Part shown: in pieces, positions 1-8,742 of the stretch
Layout of the letters: each line of letters opens with the position of its first letter
How positions within the stretch are numbered: position 1 is the stretch's first letter
DNA from: Leptospira chreensis
GTDB taxonomy: Bacteria > Spirochaetota > Leptospiria > Leptospirales > Leptospiraceae
Direction of reading: 5' to 3'
Assembly: GCF_016919165.1 (NCBI RefSeq)
Contig: NZ_JAFFPS010000042.1
Span: forward strand, 1-27,764
DNA: 27,764 bases
Made by a program: the position numbers and the translations under genes
The notes under the pieces: generated by a model
The model's database searches: none
What the model was told of the DNA's origin: nothing
Seen by the model: only the letters and a program-made list of their open reading frames with translations

Positions 1-14
1 TTGCAAAGAAGAAA

Positions 15-929
15 TCACTGTTTTTGTAAAAGATTTGAAAGAGCCGTTTCTAAATTTTGAAACTGAAACTCATAACCGGTAGAAAGAAGTCTTTCAGGTA
101 TCACATACTGTCCCTTAGTGATCACAACGGCTCCTTCTCCATAGAGCGCTTGTATAACGAAAGCAGGTACTTTAAAAAAATTAGGACGACTTAGTGTTTT
201 TGCTAAAACCCTTGAAAACTCTTCGTTACTCACAGGCAAAGAAGATACTAAATTATAAGCACCTGATGCTGATTCTAATTGCATCAAGTGTAACATGGCA
301 GAAATAAAATCCAATATATGTATCCAACTCATTCCTTGTTTTCCAGAAGCTATGGATCCGCCCACTCCCAGTAAAAAAGGAGGGATCATTTTTTCCAAAG
401 CTCCGCCTTTAGGAGATAGAATGATTCCAGTTCGCAATATTAAGGATCGGATGCCTGCTGCCCGCAAAGGGAGAACTTGGTTTTCCCATTCTACACAAAG
501 TTTAGCAAGGAAGTCGTCCCCTGGTTTTGAGTTTTCAGTAAAGGGAGAATGATCGCCTTCCGTCATTCCGTAATAACCAACGGCGCTAGAGTTCACAAAA
601 ACTTTTGGTGGAGATTTTAAATCCAAAACACGAGCGACAAGTCCTCTTGTAAAATCGATACGTGAGATCTCAATGAGTGTCTTTCTTTCTTCTGTCCATC
701 TAACGCCCGCTATTGGCTCACCAACCAAATTGATGATGGCATCCAATCCTTCTAAGTCTGCTGTTTGTGGGAGGATACAAGAAACAAATTCCAAGTCAGG
801 ATAGGAGGAAAGTTCGGGAGGGAGGGAGGTTTTTCGTGAAAACACTCGGAAACGGTGCCCTTTGCGAGAGGCTGTTTCGATGAATGACCTACCAATTAGG
901 CCAGTACCACCTAAAATTCCGATTTTCAT
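15..929 (-). CDS. TIGR01777-family NAD(P)-dependent epimerase/SDR protein
   Basis: A 304-residue protein of the extended short-chain dehydrogenase superfamily, of the YfcH/TIGR01777 type. It opens with the Rossmann fingerprint GGTGLIG at residues 7-13. It has the family's NSSAVGYYG strand near residue 113-121 and a C-terminal half resembling the DUF1731 region (around SYPVSNEEFS-like segments and the PAFVIQALYG stretch). Length is normal for the family. The substrate is unknown in most members; a cytoplasmic nucleotide-sugar or lipid-related oxidoreductase is possible but not shown. The start is well fixed: an AAAGGAGA ribosome-binding site lies on the minus strand at 934-941, just upstream of the ATG at 929. 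It is divergent from the operon beginning at 1004. Family is confident, reaction is not. Confidence 0.9.
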   Translation of the reverse strand: MKIGILGGTGLIGRSFIETASRKGHRFRVFSRKTSLPPELSSYPDLEFVSCILPQTADLEGLDAIINLVGEPIAGVRWTEERKTLIEISRIDFTRGLVARVLDLKSPPKVFVNSSAVGYYGMTEGDHSPFTENSKPGDDFLAKLCVEWENQVLPLRAAGIRSLILRTGIILSPKGGALEKMIPPFLLGVGGSIASGKQGMSWIHILDFISAMLHLMQLESASGAYNLVSSLPVSNEEFSRVLAKTLSRPNFFKVPAFVIQALYGEGAVVITKGQYVIPERLLSTGYEFQFQNLETALSNLLQKQ

Positions 930-933
930 ACGT

Positions 934-941
934 TCTCCTTT
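934..941 (-). promoter_or_regulatory. Strong Shine-Dalgarno of the epimerase gene
   Basis: The minus strand reads AAAGGAGA here, about 4 nt before the ATG at 929. It is one of the best ribosome-binding sites in the window and settles the start of that gene. Confidence 0.7.
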
Positions 942-1003
942 CGTTTCAGGTCATAAAAAAAGAAGTAGCCCATTTTTTTAGTAAACATAAGTTTTTCTTT
1001 CAT

Positions 1004-1585
1004 ATGAGACCTGCCATTGTCCTTCCCATCACCTTCGCCATTTCTCTACTTCTCTTCGGGAATTATTATCTATTTTCGGGAACAAAAAAAAAGATAAACG
1101 AGTATAAAGAAAATCCACCGTTTCGAATTGAAGACACAACGGGATCCAATGGCATTCACTTTTTGTTAGACAAAGATAAAAATACGGTTTGGAGAAAGAA
1201 ACAAAATGGGAAGGAGGATTTTGATTTTTTCTTAGAAATGAAATTGTCACATTTTTGGAATGGAAGTCTATTCCTACCGAGACAGTTCCAAAACTTACAT
1301 GTTTTTGCTTGCCCTGGGGAAAGTTTACCTTCATTTCAAATGCGATTTCTATTACGTGAAAGTATCAACGTAGATAAAGAACTAAGAATGCCAAAAGACG
1401 AACTAACATTCGTTTATCGGTTTGAAGAAAAAAACAGGTCCAAGGTTTCCATTTCCTTGTCCCAACTTTCCAAATTCCAAAAAGAAACAAACTACCCAGA
1501 GAATATTTTTATCCTCACACCAGAATTCAAACTGAATGCAGCAGAAGGTTGTATTTCGGAAGTCGAACTCGAGGAGGTTCCATGA
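1004..1585 (+). CDS. Membrane-anchored hypothetical protein, first gene of the MoxR/vWA operon
   Basis: A 193-residue protein if translation starts at the ATG at 1004. An in-frame upstream start at 884 would run into the divergent epimerase gene and add a poor N terminus. Residues 4-25 form one hydrophobic segment (PAIVLPITFAISLLLFGNYY) followed by a KKK stretch, so it is a signal anchor or uncleaved signal. The remainder is soluble and probably beta-rich. Its LLDKDKNTVWRK segment resembles the opening of F5/8-type-C or NADase-type glycan-binding (galactose-binding-like) domains, but this is a pattern impression only. No good ribosome-binding site is visible. Its TGA overlaps the ATG of the AAA+ gene (ATGA), which suggests translational coupling. 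Function unknown. Confidence 0.75.
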   Translation: MRPAIVLPITFAISLLLFGNYYLFSGTKKKINEYKENPPFRIEDTTGSNGIHFLLDKDKNTVWRKKQNGKEDFDFFLEMKLSHFWNGSLFLPRQFQNLHVFACPGESLPSFQMRFLLRESINVDKELRMPKDELTFVYRFEEKNRSKVSISLSQLSKFQKETNYPENIFILTPEFKLNAAEGCISEVELEEVP

Positions 1586-3159
1586 CAAACCCTCCCAATA
1601 AAATTTCCGAATCTCCTACCATTCCTAAATCAAAAACTGGGGATCGAAAATTTGATATCAGCTCTCTATTGGAAGATGGACCCCTTCCTCTATCGGGTGA
1701 AAAAAACCATTCCATAGGGCTCGATGAAAAATTAAGAAAGGCCTATTTTTGGATTACCAATTTTGCCATCATCAATCCGTTCTATGATATCGAATACAAC
1801 GACACTCCCCCATTAAAATTTACTATTGGAGATTCTAAATCCACTATCACTCTTCCCACAGCTCAAAGTTATTCTAGTTTTGTTTTACTCCCCCTTCTCA
1901 CTCTCATTGTCAGAGGTAAATGTTTGTTAGTTGGTGGCCCGGGAAGAGGAAAAACAGCTTCGGCCATTCTTATGGGAGTGATTGCCGGTTACCCCATCCG
2001 AGAAATCAAACGTGCCATCCAACATGGCCAACCCCAAATGACAATCACTGATCTACTCGGGAATCCACTGCCTAGTGATATGATGCAAGCCAAGTCCATG
2101 GATGAAATCAAAATCGCTTGGAGGAAGTGGCTTGGAATGCAAGTAAAGATCATCGATGAATACAATCGCATTCCCACAAGGACACAGTCTGCCCTTCTCA
2201 CCATTATGGGAGACAACTATGCAGAAATTTATGACCAAATTTTTGAATGTCCGGATGCTGCTTGGTATCTCACTGCCAATGATGATGCAGGAGGAGGAAC
2301 CTACCAGGTCATTGAAGCCCTTCGGGATCGGATTGATATTGTAGTCAAAGCCCCACACTTTAACACACGTTTTATTAAGGATTTGATCCAACGTGTGGAA
2401 GAAGGATACAAACCGGAGGCGCTCGTTCCCAAAGAAATTGTTTTTTCGGAAGAAGAAATCAAAACGATCAATGAAGAAATTCGAAATGTGGTTTTTCCAC
2501 CGAAACTTCGCCGTAGGATGGAGTTTTTTACCTCCCAGTTTGAATTTATGGAATATGCGGGAGAACAATTAGAATACAAAACAAAAGACACCGCCAAATT
2601 GAGTACAGTTGACTTTGCAGCACTCAGCTCTTCCGAAACAGGGAAAGACAAAACAAAGGATTTAGGTTCCCAAACCAAAAATGGCCTCAGTGTTCGGGCC
2701 ATTTTTACTTGTATCAATTATGCAAAGGCATTGGCTTATTTTCGTGGACTTGCTGAGGTGAGTTTGGACGATCTAAGCCATGTTTTACCTTTTGTTCTGC
2801 ATGATAAATTAGTTCAAAATTCAGATTCACCTTTTTTTGAAGATGCAGATCACAAAGTGTATCGGAGTGACCGAGTGAGTTGGATTCGAAAACTCTTTAG
2901 TTTGTCCCTCAGCGAATACGATAGACTGGGTCTCGACAAAAACGATACCGTAAGCAATCTCTCGACTAAATTTGAAGAAGGTTTGGAAGGACTTTCGGCC
3001 AAGGACACCAAACAAAGATTAGTAGAAATTGAAAGAGAAATTGAGACGATGGCAAAACAAAGAAAGTTGTATGGGCATATGTTTGACGACTTATTACAAC
3101 TCAAGTACCTACACCAAAGGTATACCAACTACCTCAAGTGGGCGGAATCAAATGTATGA
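1582..3159 (+). CDS. MoxR-like AAA+ ATPase
   Basis: A 525-residue AAA+ ATPase of the MoxR/AAA_5 type. The Walker A motif GGPGRGKT is at residues 118-125 and the Walker B core IIDEYNR is around D192-E193. A sensor-1-like stretch LTANDDAGG follows, then an ALRDRID segment that fits the arginine-finger region. The C-terminal part is helical with charged coiled-coil character (about residues 450-520). It is longer than a typical MoxR (about 330 residues), with extra N- and C-terminal extensions. The start at 1582 is preceded by a clear GAGGAGG at 1571-1577 and overlaps the previous stop by 4 nt. MoxR proteins usually act with vWA-domain partners, and one lies two genes downstream. Likely a cytoplasmic remodelling or chaperone motor; its client is unknown. 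Confidence 0.92.
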   Translation: MTNPPNKISESPTIPKSKTGDRKFDISSLLEDGPLPLSGEKNHSIGLDEKLRKAYFWITNFAIINPFYDIEYNDTPPLKFTIGDSKSTITLPTAQSYSSFVLLPLLTLIVRGKCLLVGGPGRGKTASAILMGVIAGYPIREIKRAIQHGQPQMTITDLLGNPLPSDMMQAKSMDEIKIAWRKWLGMQVKIIDEYNRIPTRTQSALLTIMGDNYAEIYDQIFECPDAAWYLTANDDAGGGTYQVIEALRDRIDIVVKAPHFNTRFIKDLIQRVEEGYKPEALVPKEIVFSEEEIKTINEEIRNVVFPPKLRRRMEFFTSQFEFMEYAGEQLEYKTKDTAKLSTVDFAALSSSETGKDKTKDLGSQTKNGLSVRAIFTCINYAKALAYFRGLAEVSLDDLSHVLPFVLHDKLVQNSDSPFFEDADHKVYRSDRVSWIRKLFSLSLSEYDRLGLDKNDTVSNLSTKFEEGLEGLSAKDTKQRLVEIEREIETMAKQRKLYGHMFDDLLQLKYLHQRYTNYLKWAESNV

Positions 3160-4097
3160 ACCAAAAGTCTTGGAAGGAGATCCTATTCAAAAATCGAGAT
3201 GTTTGTAATAACCTTGTATTTGGTGAAAAAAAAACAAACTCTCATTTTTCAGAGGAATCCCTTGCCGAAACTTTAGCTCCCTTTTATAACTCAATCCCTG
3301 ATGGAATAGATAAAACGGTTTCGGAAGAACTTGTCCTTTCTCAATTCCAAACTTTAGTGACACTGGTCTCGAAAAATTTCTTTAAACAGAACCCTCCCAT
3401 CCCCAGTCTTTTTTTTGAAACCATACAGCTGTTTGGCTCACATCTCCAAGAGAACCTAACAGAATCCATATCTTACTTAGCCAATGTCCTTGTTAAAATT
3501 GAAGAACCAAAAAAGGAAGTTTTCTTAAAACGAATCCAATCTTTATCCAAAATCACTACTTCACTTGCCGAATGGAAAATCCTTTTGGTTGTCTTTGCCT
3601 GGGCCAGTGGAAAACCAGAATACAGACTGGAGGCAAAAACACAATTTGACTCTCTTTCCGCAACACTCAAAAAAGAAATCCAAACACTAGTGGGAATCAC
3701 GGAAGAAACCCTAACCCACCCTTTTCCCAAAAGAAACAATCCTCCGAAAGAAACAGACCCCGTCCATTTCCGAGTGATTCCCGGATACACTTTGTTTGGT
3801 GGTCTGTTCCAAGAAATCCCATCTGTTCACGCGGAGTCTGATTCTGTGATTGTGGCATCGGGAACGGATTGTTTTTCATTATATTTGGATCAGTTTGGAA
3901 CCAATGTGATCCCCAAAGAGAAAATTCTCACTCCTCCCAAACCAAATGGAACGATCCGATCCCCTTTTTGGAAACTAATTGTTAGCAAAAAACTAGATCC
4001 CAAAGAAATTTTATCTGCTGTGGAATCGGAAGAGTCCATCCTACTCACAGTATCACATTCGTATAATCTCTATTTGTTTTATTTAGGTTCCGCGTAG
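3156..4097 (+). CDS. Unknown protein between MoxR ATPase and vWA-metallopeptidase (possible adaptor)
   Basis: A 313-residue protein that I do not recognise. The ATG at 3156 overlaps the stop of the AAA+ gene (ATGA). A GTG at 3138 is a possible longer start. Residues 1 to about 190 look all-helical, without signal peptide or membrane segment. After a Pro-rich linker (HPFPKRNNPPKETD) the last about 110 residues look beta-rich and end with a hydrophobic strand-like tail (YNLYLFYLGSA). The stop TAG at 4095-4097 is directly followed by the ATG of the vWA gene, so the three genes are translated as a unit. The position suggests a third subunit or substrate adaptor of the MoxR-vWA pair; that is inference from context only. 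Confidence 0.8.
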   Translation: MNQKSWKEILFKNRDVCNNLVFGEKKTNSHFSEESLAETLAPFYNSIPDGIDKTVSEELVLSQFQTLVTLVSKNFFKQNPPIPSLFFETIQLFGSHLQENLTESISYLANVLVKIEEPKKEVFLKRIQSLSKITTSLAEWKILLVVFAWASGKPEYRLEAKTQFDSLSATLKKEIQTLVGITEETLTHPFPKRNNPPKETDPVHFRVIPGYTLFGGLFQEIPSVHAESDSVIVASGTDCFSLYLDQFGTNVIPKEKILTPPKPNGTIRSPFWKLIVSKKLDPKEILSAVESEESILLTVSHSYNLYLFYLGSA

Positions 4098-5750
4098 ATG
4101 GACTTTGTAAAGACTTGGGAAAATCGTTGGGACGAGGCGCTCAAACTTTGGAGTGATTATGTTAAATTAACACCAGCTAAATTTTTATTTTCTGCATCGG
4201 AAGAAAAAGTTGAAGGATTAACTGGATCTTTTGCCGCCATACGTTTGTTAGATCACAGAGTCCTACTCTCCGTAGAACAAATCAAAAAATATAAACTAGA
4301 AGATTACCCCTTAGAAATCATGGGCCACGAAATTGGACACCATGTCTATTGCCCAGGAGATTTGGCCGACCAAGCCAAACTCATTTACCTGGCAGGGCTC
4401 GCACTCCCCCGACTCGAACACCTAACGGCAACCATTGTCAACGTCTATGAAGATCTTTATATCAATGACCATCTGAAACGTTACAACCAGTTACGGATGG
4501 AGGAAGTGTACCAAAGGATCGGAAAAAACAAAGATCGGTTCTGGAATTTTTATATGAGAACCTACGAATTGTTATGGGCTTTACCTTCCGAAACTTTGAC
4601 AGAAGGAAAGGTAGATGATCAAATCCAATCGGATGCAAGCCTTGTTTGTCGTATGATTCGTAATTTCCCTAATGATTGGTCAAAAGGGATGTTTGATTTT
4701 GCGAGTATTTGTTTTCCTTATTTTTTCGATACAAAGGATGGGAACTCTTCGAATACTGGAAAAATATCTACCATCTTAGATACGTTAGATTCCGGAAAAG
4801 GAATGGCTCCGCCTTCAGGGATCACAGACATAGAAGTAGAATCGGAATTATTCCCCACCGAAATTGGATCCATGGCAAAAAGATCTTTAAATCCAGCAGA
4901 TTTTTCATCCATTTGTAAGGCCATGGGAATTGAAGCCGAAATTTCGGACATTGTGTACAGATACTACAAAGACAAAGCGCTACCCTATCTCATCCCCTTT
5001 CCGGAACTCCGAACCCCTGGAGCCAAAGATGAAATTTTGGAAGGGAATGAACTTTGGGATCCGGGTTCTCCTATAGAACAAATCAATTGGATTGAATCCA
5101 CAATCCGTAGTCCTATCGTGATTCCGGGATACACAACAGTAGAAGATCTGTATGGAGAAACAGAGTCTTATGAAGTGAAAAAGAATCCCATCGACTTAGA
5201 CTTGTTTGTCGACTGCTCTGGATCCATGCCGAACCCGCAAACCAGTTTGTCTTATCTAACACTCGCTGGTGCCATCATCTCTTTATCGGCGTTACGAACG
5301 GGAAGTCATGTCCGTGTGACTTTATGGTCTGGCGAAAAAGAATATGAAACGACAAACGGATTTGTTAGAAATGAAAAAGAAATTTTAAAAGTGCTTACTG
5401 GATACTTTGGAGGTGGGACCTGTTTTCCTTTGGATCTATTGGAAGAAGGTTACAAAGAAAAACCAAAGCGAAAGAGGCATATCCTTGTCATTTCTGATGA
5501 TGGGATCGATACTATGTTTACTCAAAACTACCCGATAAATCCAAGATACATTGCCAAAAATGCCTTAGAAAAAGCAGAGGGTGGCGGTTCCATGGTTTTA
5601 CAACTCTACAATGGCAAAGGGAATTCGATCATTAATGAAATGGGGAATTCAGGATGGGAATTGTACCCCATTCAAAGTTGGGAAGACCTCATCCAATTCA
5701 GTAAAGATTTTGTGCACAGAAATTATGTTAGAAATCAGATACTACGTTAA
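4098..5750 (+). CDS. Putative HEXXH metallopeptidase fused to a vWA domain
   Basis: A 550-residue protein with two recognisable parts. Near the N terminus, HEIGHH at residues 77-82 is a zinc-peptidase HEXXH motif. About 33 residues later NVYEDLYIN (115-123) supplies Asp/Glu residues that could be the third ligand. This layout recalls the DUF2201-type metallopeptidase domain that precedes vWA-like domains. The C-terminal third is a von Willebrand A domain: the MIDAS motif DCSGS is at residues 372-376, followed by a conserved Thr in GGGTCFP and the Asp-containing strand LVISDDGID. No signal peptide, so probably cytoplasmic. The gene abuts the previous stop and its own 3' end overlaps the next gene by 26 nt. 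vWA proteins are common partners of MoxR ATPases; proteolytic activity here is inferred from the motif. Confidence 0.88.
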   Translation: MDFVKTWENRWDEALKLWSDYVKLTPAKFLFSASEEKVEGLTGSFAAIRLLDHRVLLSVEQIKKYKLEDYPLEIMGHEIGHHVYCPGDLADQAKLIYLAGLALPRLEHLTATIVNVYEDLYINDHLKRYNQLRMEEVYQRIGKNKDRFWNFYMRTYELLWALPSETLTEGKVDDQIQSDASLVCRMIRNFPNDWSKGMFDFASICFPYFFDTKDGNSSNTGKISTILDTLDSGKGMAPPSGITDIEVESELFPTEIGSMAKRSLNPADFSSICKAMGIEAEISDIVYRYYKDKALPYLIPFPELRTPGAKDEILEGNELWDPGSPIEQINWIESTIRSPIVIPGYTTVEDLYGETESYEVKKNPIDLDLFVDCSGSMPNPQTSLSYLTLAGAIISLSALRTGSHVRVTLWSGEKEYETTNGFVRNEKEILKVLTGYFGGGTCFPLDLLEEGYKEKPKRKRHILVISDDGIDTMFTQNYPINPRYIAKNALEKAEGGGSMVLQLYNGKGNSIINEMGNSGWELYPIQSWEDLIQFSKDFVHRNYVRNQILR

Positions 5751-6276
5751 ACAGATTCTTAATTTCCCCATCCTATCTGTGGATTTTGAAACCGTATCCC
5801 TAGATGCTATATGGTTTGATGCCCTCATCACAAAAAGAAAAGGAATTCTTTCTCCTGTGTTTGGCAGGTCGCTTACCAAAATTACAAACCTGGACACCAA
5901 AGCCACTCACGTCCTTCTTTCTTATGTACTCTTTGATCCAGATTCAAAAATTCCTGAATTTGATTTCCAAAAATTAACAAAATTTCTTTTTGAAACAGTT
6001 CCTGAATTGTGTAAACTCGTTCATCCTTATACAGAATGGACAAAGGATGCAGAGAGGGCCGAGGAACTCATCCGAAGTTTGTTCCATGCCTTGGATTTAT
6101 TACCAGCTAACGAAACAAAGGTTTATTTTGAAGATAGATACCGTTCGATTGATTCTAGAGAAAGACTACGAATTTTAGATCAAACTAAAAAAGCACAAGA
6201 ACGAGCCAAAGAAATTCTTAGGCAAATGAAACAAAAAGAAGAGGAAGAAGCGGCCTCAAAATACAACCGTGAATGA
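5725..6276 (+). CDS. Hypothetical protein with C-terminal charged coiled coil
   Basis: A 183-residue protein with no family I recognise. The ATG at 5725 lies inside the end of the vWA gene (26-nt overlap). A much longer reading frame from 5581 is open but would overlap that gene by 170 nt, so I prefer 5725. The last about 40 residues are a Lys/Glu-rich helix (QTKKAQERAKEILRQMKQKE) that should form a coiled coil. No signal peptide or membrane helix. No clear ribosome-binding site is present, consistent with coupling to upstream translation. Membership in the MoxR/vWA operon is the only hint to function. Confidence 0.72.
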   Translation: MLEIRYYVKQILNFPILSVDFETVSLDAIWFDALITKRKGILSPVFGRSLTKITNLDTKATHVLLSYVLFDPDSKIPEFDFQKLTKFLFETVPELCKLVHPYTEWTKDAERAEELIRSLFHALDLLPANETKVYFEDRYRSIDSRERLRILDQTKKAQERAKEILRQMKQKEEEEAASKYNRE

Positions 6277-7717
6277 TAGAACCAAAAATCGAAATTCCCC
6301 TCTCATGACAGAAGTTTGGGCAGAGGAACTAGGGAAACTCATTCACTCAACGCATGCACCCATTTGGAATGCGAGTATCGGAGATAGAATCGAAAAAGAA
6401 GATTTTGATTTTGTTCAAAGTTTCAAAAAATCACTTTACCATTCCAAAGAAAACCAAAATTATCTGGATAAGAATGGAGCCATCCAGTTCCTCCGAAAGA
6501 ACCAATTCCACTCTTCTTTTTTTAGAACCCAACTGGAAGGTTTATCCCCAGACGATGATTACGCATCAATCCCTTTCACCACAAGAGAAGACCTCCAAAC
6601 AAAAATTACAGAAATCATTCCCAGTGATATGGACCTAACCCGAATGGTCGTCAATCCCACATCAGGGACAACAGGCCTACCGATTCTGGCACCAAACCAT
6701 CCAAGAGCCGTAGGTTGTTATGTTCCTTTGATTGAATGGACTGTCGAAAGGTATGGTGTGGTTCCCAAACACAACCCAAAGTCTACTTTTGCGATCCAAC
6801 TTTGTTACCAAGAAAAAACCATTGTATATGCAACAAATCATAGTTTGGCGGGTGGAGCTAAGTTTGCAAAAATCAACTTACATCCACTAGCTTGGAAAAA
6901 TCCAAATGATATAGAAAAGTTCATTAAAGAATGTTCTCCACAAATCCTAACAGGAGATCCTTATGCTTTGGAGATGGCAATGAAAATGGGTTTGGATTAC
7001 AAACCAGAGGTGATCCATTCCACAGCTCTAGAGTTAACAACAAGTTTACGAGAAAGACTAAAGAAACACTTCCAATGCCCCGTCATCAACTTCTATTCCT
7101 TAAATGAAACAGGACCCATTGCTTATGCTTGCCAGGCAAACCCCGATTGGATGCATATCCTTCCTCACGATATTTATGTAGAGATTGTATCAAACGAAAC
7201 GGGAGAAGTTGAATCCACAGGGAATGTGGGCGAGATCGTAGTGACTGGAGGAAGAAATCCTTATCTACCCTTACTTCGGTACAAAACGGGAGACAGAGGA
7301 GAACTCCATTATGGTGTTTGTACTTGTGGGGATCATTTCCCTCGTCTGCGGTTGTTATCTGGCAGAAAGCCAGTTTATTTTACAAAACCAAACGAAGAAA
7401 CCGTCAACCCCATTGACGTGGCAAGAATCCTCCGACGAAATCCACATATCTACCAGTTCCAAGTGGAACAATTCACAAAAAGGAACTTTATTTGTCGGGT
7501 CTCCGCCTCGAGTGAATTTTCAGAGCTAACATACATAAGTGGGACCTCAGGATCTACCACCCAGGGTAATACTCTCCAAATTCAATTACAATTGGAACTT
7601 GAATCTCTTTTTGGTTTTGGTTCCGAGGTTCAAATTGACACCAAATTTCAGTTAGATGGGAAAAAACAAATCGCATTTATCAATTCTTATTTAGAAAGAT
7701 CGGAAAAAACACAATGA
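6269..7717 (+). CDS. PaaK-like adenylate-forming enzyme (phenylacetate-CoA ligase family)
   Basis: An ANL-superfamily enzyme of the PaaK/CoF-synthetase branch. These enzymes activate a carboxylate with ATP to an acyl adenylate and usually pass it to CoA. Visible motifs: the P-loop-like SGTTG at residues 132-136, YSLNETGP corresponding to the A5 region, and RYKTGD followed by CTCGDHFPRL, the Cys-containing pattern common in PaaK proteins. The C-terminal lid is present. Length (482 or 470 residues) is near normal. The start is uncertain: a GTG at 6269 overlaps the preceding stop, while an ATG at 6305 gives a protein 12 residues shorter; neither has a good ribosome-binding site. The substrate cannot be told from sequence. 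The last codon overlaps the nadR start (ATGA). Confidence 0.88.
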   Translation: MNDRTKNRNSPLMTEVWAEELGKLIHSTHAPIWNASIGDRIEKEDFDFVQSFKKSLYHSKENQNYLDKNGAIQFLRKNQFHSSFFRTQLEGLSPDDDYASIPFTTREDLQTKITEIIPSDMDLTRMVVNPTSGTTGLPILAPNHPRAVGCYVPLIEWTVERYGVVPKHNPKSTFAIQLCYQEKTIVYATNHSLAGGAKFAKINLHPLAWKNPNDIEKFIKECSPQILTGDPYALEMAMKMGLDYKPEVIHSTALELTTSLRERLKKHFQCPVINFYSLNETGPIAYACQANPDWMHILPHDIYVEIVSNETGEVESTGNVGEIVVTGGRNPYLPLLRYKTGDRGELHYGVCTCGDHFPRLRLLSGRKPVYFTKPNEETVNPIDVARILRRNPHIYQFQVEQFTKRNFICRVSASSEFSELTYISGTSGSTTQGNTLQIQLQLELESLFGFGSEVQIDTKFQLDGKKQIAFINSYLERSEKTQ

Positions 7718-8742
7718 CCCATGGCTTAGTTCTTGGAAAATTCTATCCCCCGCACAAAGGGCATATCCACCTCATCACGGAAGCAAAAAAATCCTGCGAG
7801 GAACTGACGGTTCTTGTTTGTTCCTTAGAAGCAGAACTGATTCCTGGGGAACTAAGATTCGAATGGATGCAAACTCTCCTCCCAGATCCCAAGATCCATT
7901 TGGTCTGGGTCCAAGATGAAAATCCCCAATACCCAGACGAACATCCAAATTTCTGGAATCTCTGGCGAGAAACGATCGAAAGTCACACGAAAAGGAAAGT
8001 GGATTTCCTTTTTACATCCGAAGAATATGGAGATCCACTTTCGAAAGTGCTGGGATGTGAACACAAACTCATTGACCTGGAACGAAAGACATTCCCGGTG
8101 TCAGCCTCTAAAATCAGAGAATCTCCCCTAACCGATTGGGAATGGATTCCCGAACTCATCAGGCCTTACTTTGTCAAACGCATTGTCCTTACAGGGAGTG
8201 AGTCGGTAGGCAAAACGAGTTTAGCTGCGACTTTAGCAAAACATTTCCAAACCAATTGGATTCCCGAATTTGCCCGCGAGTATTTGGAATCCAAAGAAAG
8301 TCCTATGGACGAATCTGATTTTTTACCAATTGGCCAAGGGCATTTGCTCTCGGAAGTGGAAGCCGCAAAGACTGCAAATGGAATTTTATTTTTAGATACG
8401 GACCTACTCACAACCAAAGTGTATTTGGAAAGGTATTACGCGTCTGAAATTCCTTGGCTCACGGAACGAGCATTAGGTTTAAAATACGACGACTCTCTTT
8501 TTTTGGACATTGATATCCCTTGGATGGAAGACAAACTGCGAGATTTAGGGGAAGAACGCGAACCCATGCGAAAACGTTTTTTACAAGCGATGCAAGATGC
8601 GAATCGTAATTTCCATTGGATCCGGGGGAATTATGCAGAACGGGAGAGACAAGCGATAGAAATTGTAAACCAAATCAAAACCCTTCCCATGAACCCGGAA
8701 TCGTTTACAACAAAGCAGAGGACTTTACGTAATTTTGAATGA
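7714..8742 (+). CDS. nadR: NadR-like NMN adenylyltransferase / ribosylnicotinamide kinase
   Basis: A 342-residue bifunctional protein for NAD salvage. The N-terminal nucleotidyltransferase domain shows GKFYPPHKGH at residues 8-17 (the HxGH signature, H14 and H17). The C-terminal P-loop kinase domain begins with TGSESVGKT at 160-168. This order matches NadR, in which the adenylyltransferase makes NAD from NMN and the kinase phosphorylates nicotinamide riboside. The N-terminal helix-turn-helix repressor domain of enterobacterial NadR is absent, so a DNA-binding role is unlikely. It is the last gene of the operon and starts in an ATGA overlap. Its final 38 bp overlap antisense with the 3' end of the dioxygenase gene on the other strand. 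Confidence 0.92.
   Translation: MTHGLVLGKFYPPHKGHIHLITEAKKSCEELTVLVCSLEAELIPGELRFEWMQTLLPDPKIHLVWVQDENPQYPDEHPNFWNLWRETIESHTKRKVDFLFTSEEYGDPLSKVLGCEHKLIDLERKTFPVSASKIRESPLTDWEWIPELIRPYFVKRIVLTGSESVGKTSLAATLAKHFQTNWIPEFAREYLESKESPMDESDFLPIGQGHLLSEVEAAKTANGILFLDTDLLTTKVYLERYYASEIPWLTERALGLKYDDSLFLDIDIPWMEDKLRDLGEEREPMRKRFLQAMQDANRNFHWIRGNYAERERQAIEIVNQIKTLPMNPESFTTKQRTLRNFE

Noticed and set aside
884..1003. In-frame 5' extension of the membrane-anchored protein to 884
   Set aside because: It would overlap the divergent epimerase start and its ribosome-binding site, and adds residues unlike a signal sequence; the ATG at 1004 gives a clean membrane anchor.
2053..2568. Minus-strand open frame of 171 codons inside the MoxR ATPase gene
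   Set aside because: It lies opposite the Walker B and sensor region of a confident AAA+ protein and has no recognisable motif.
5581..5724. In-frame 5' extension of the coiled-coil hypothetical gene into the vWA gene
   Set aside because: The extension is a shadow of the vWA coding frame; the ATG at 5725 gives an overlap of only 26 nt, in line with the rest of the operon.
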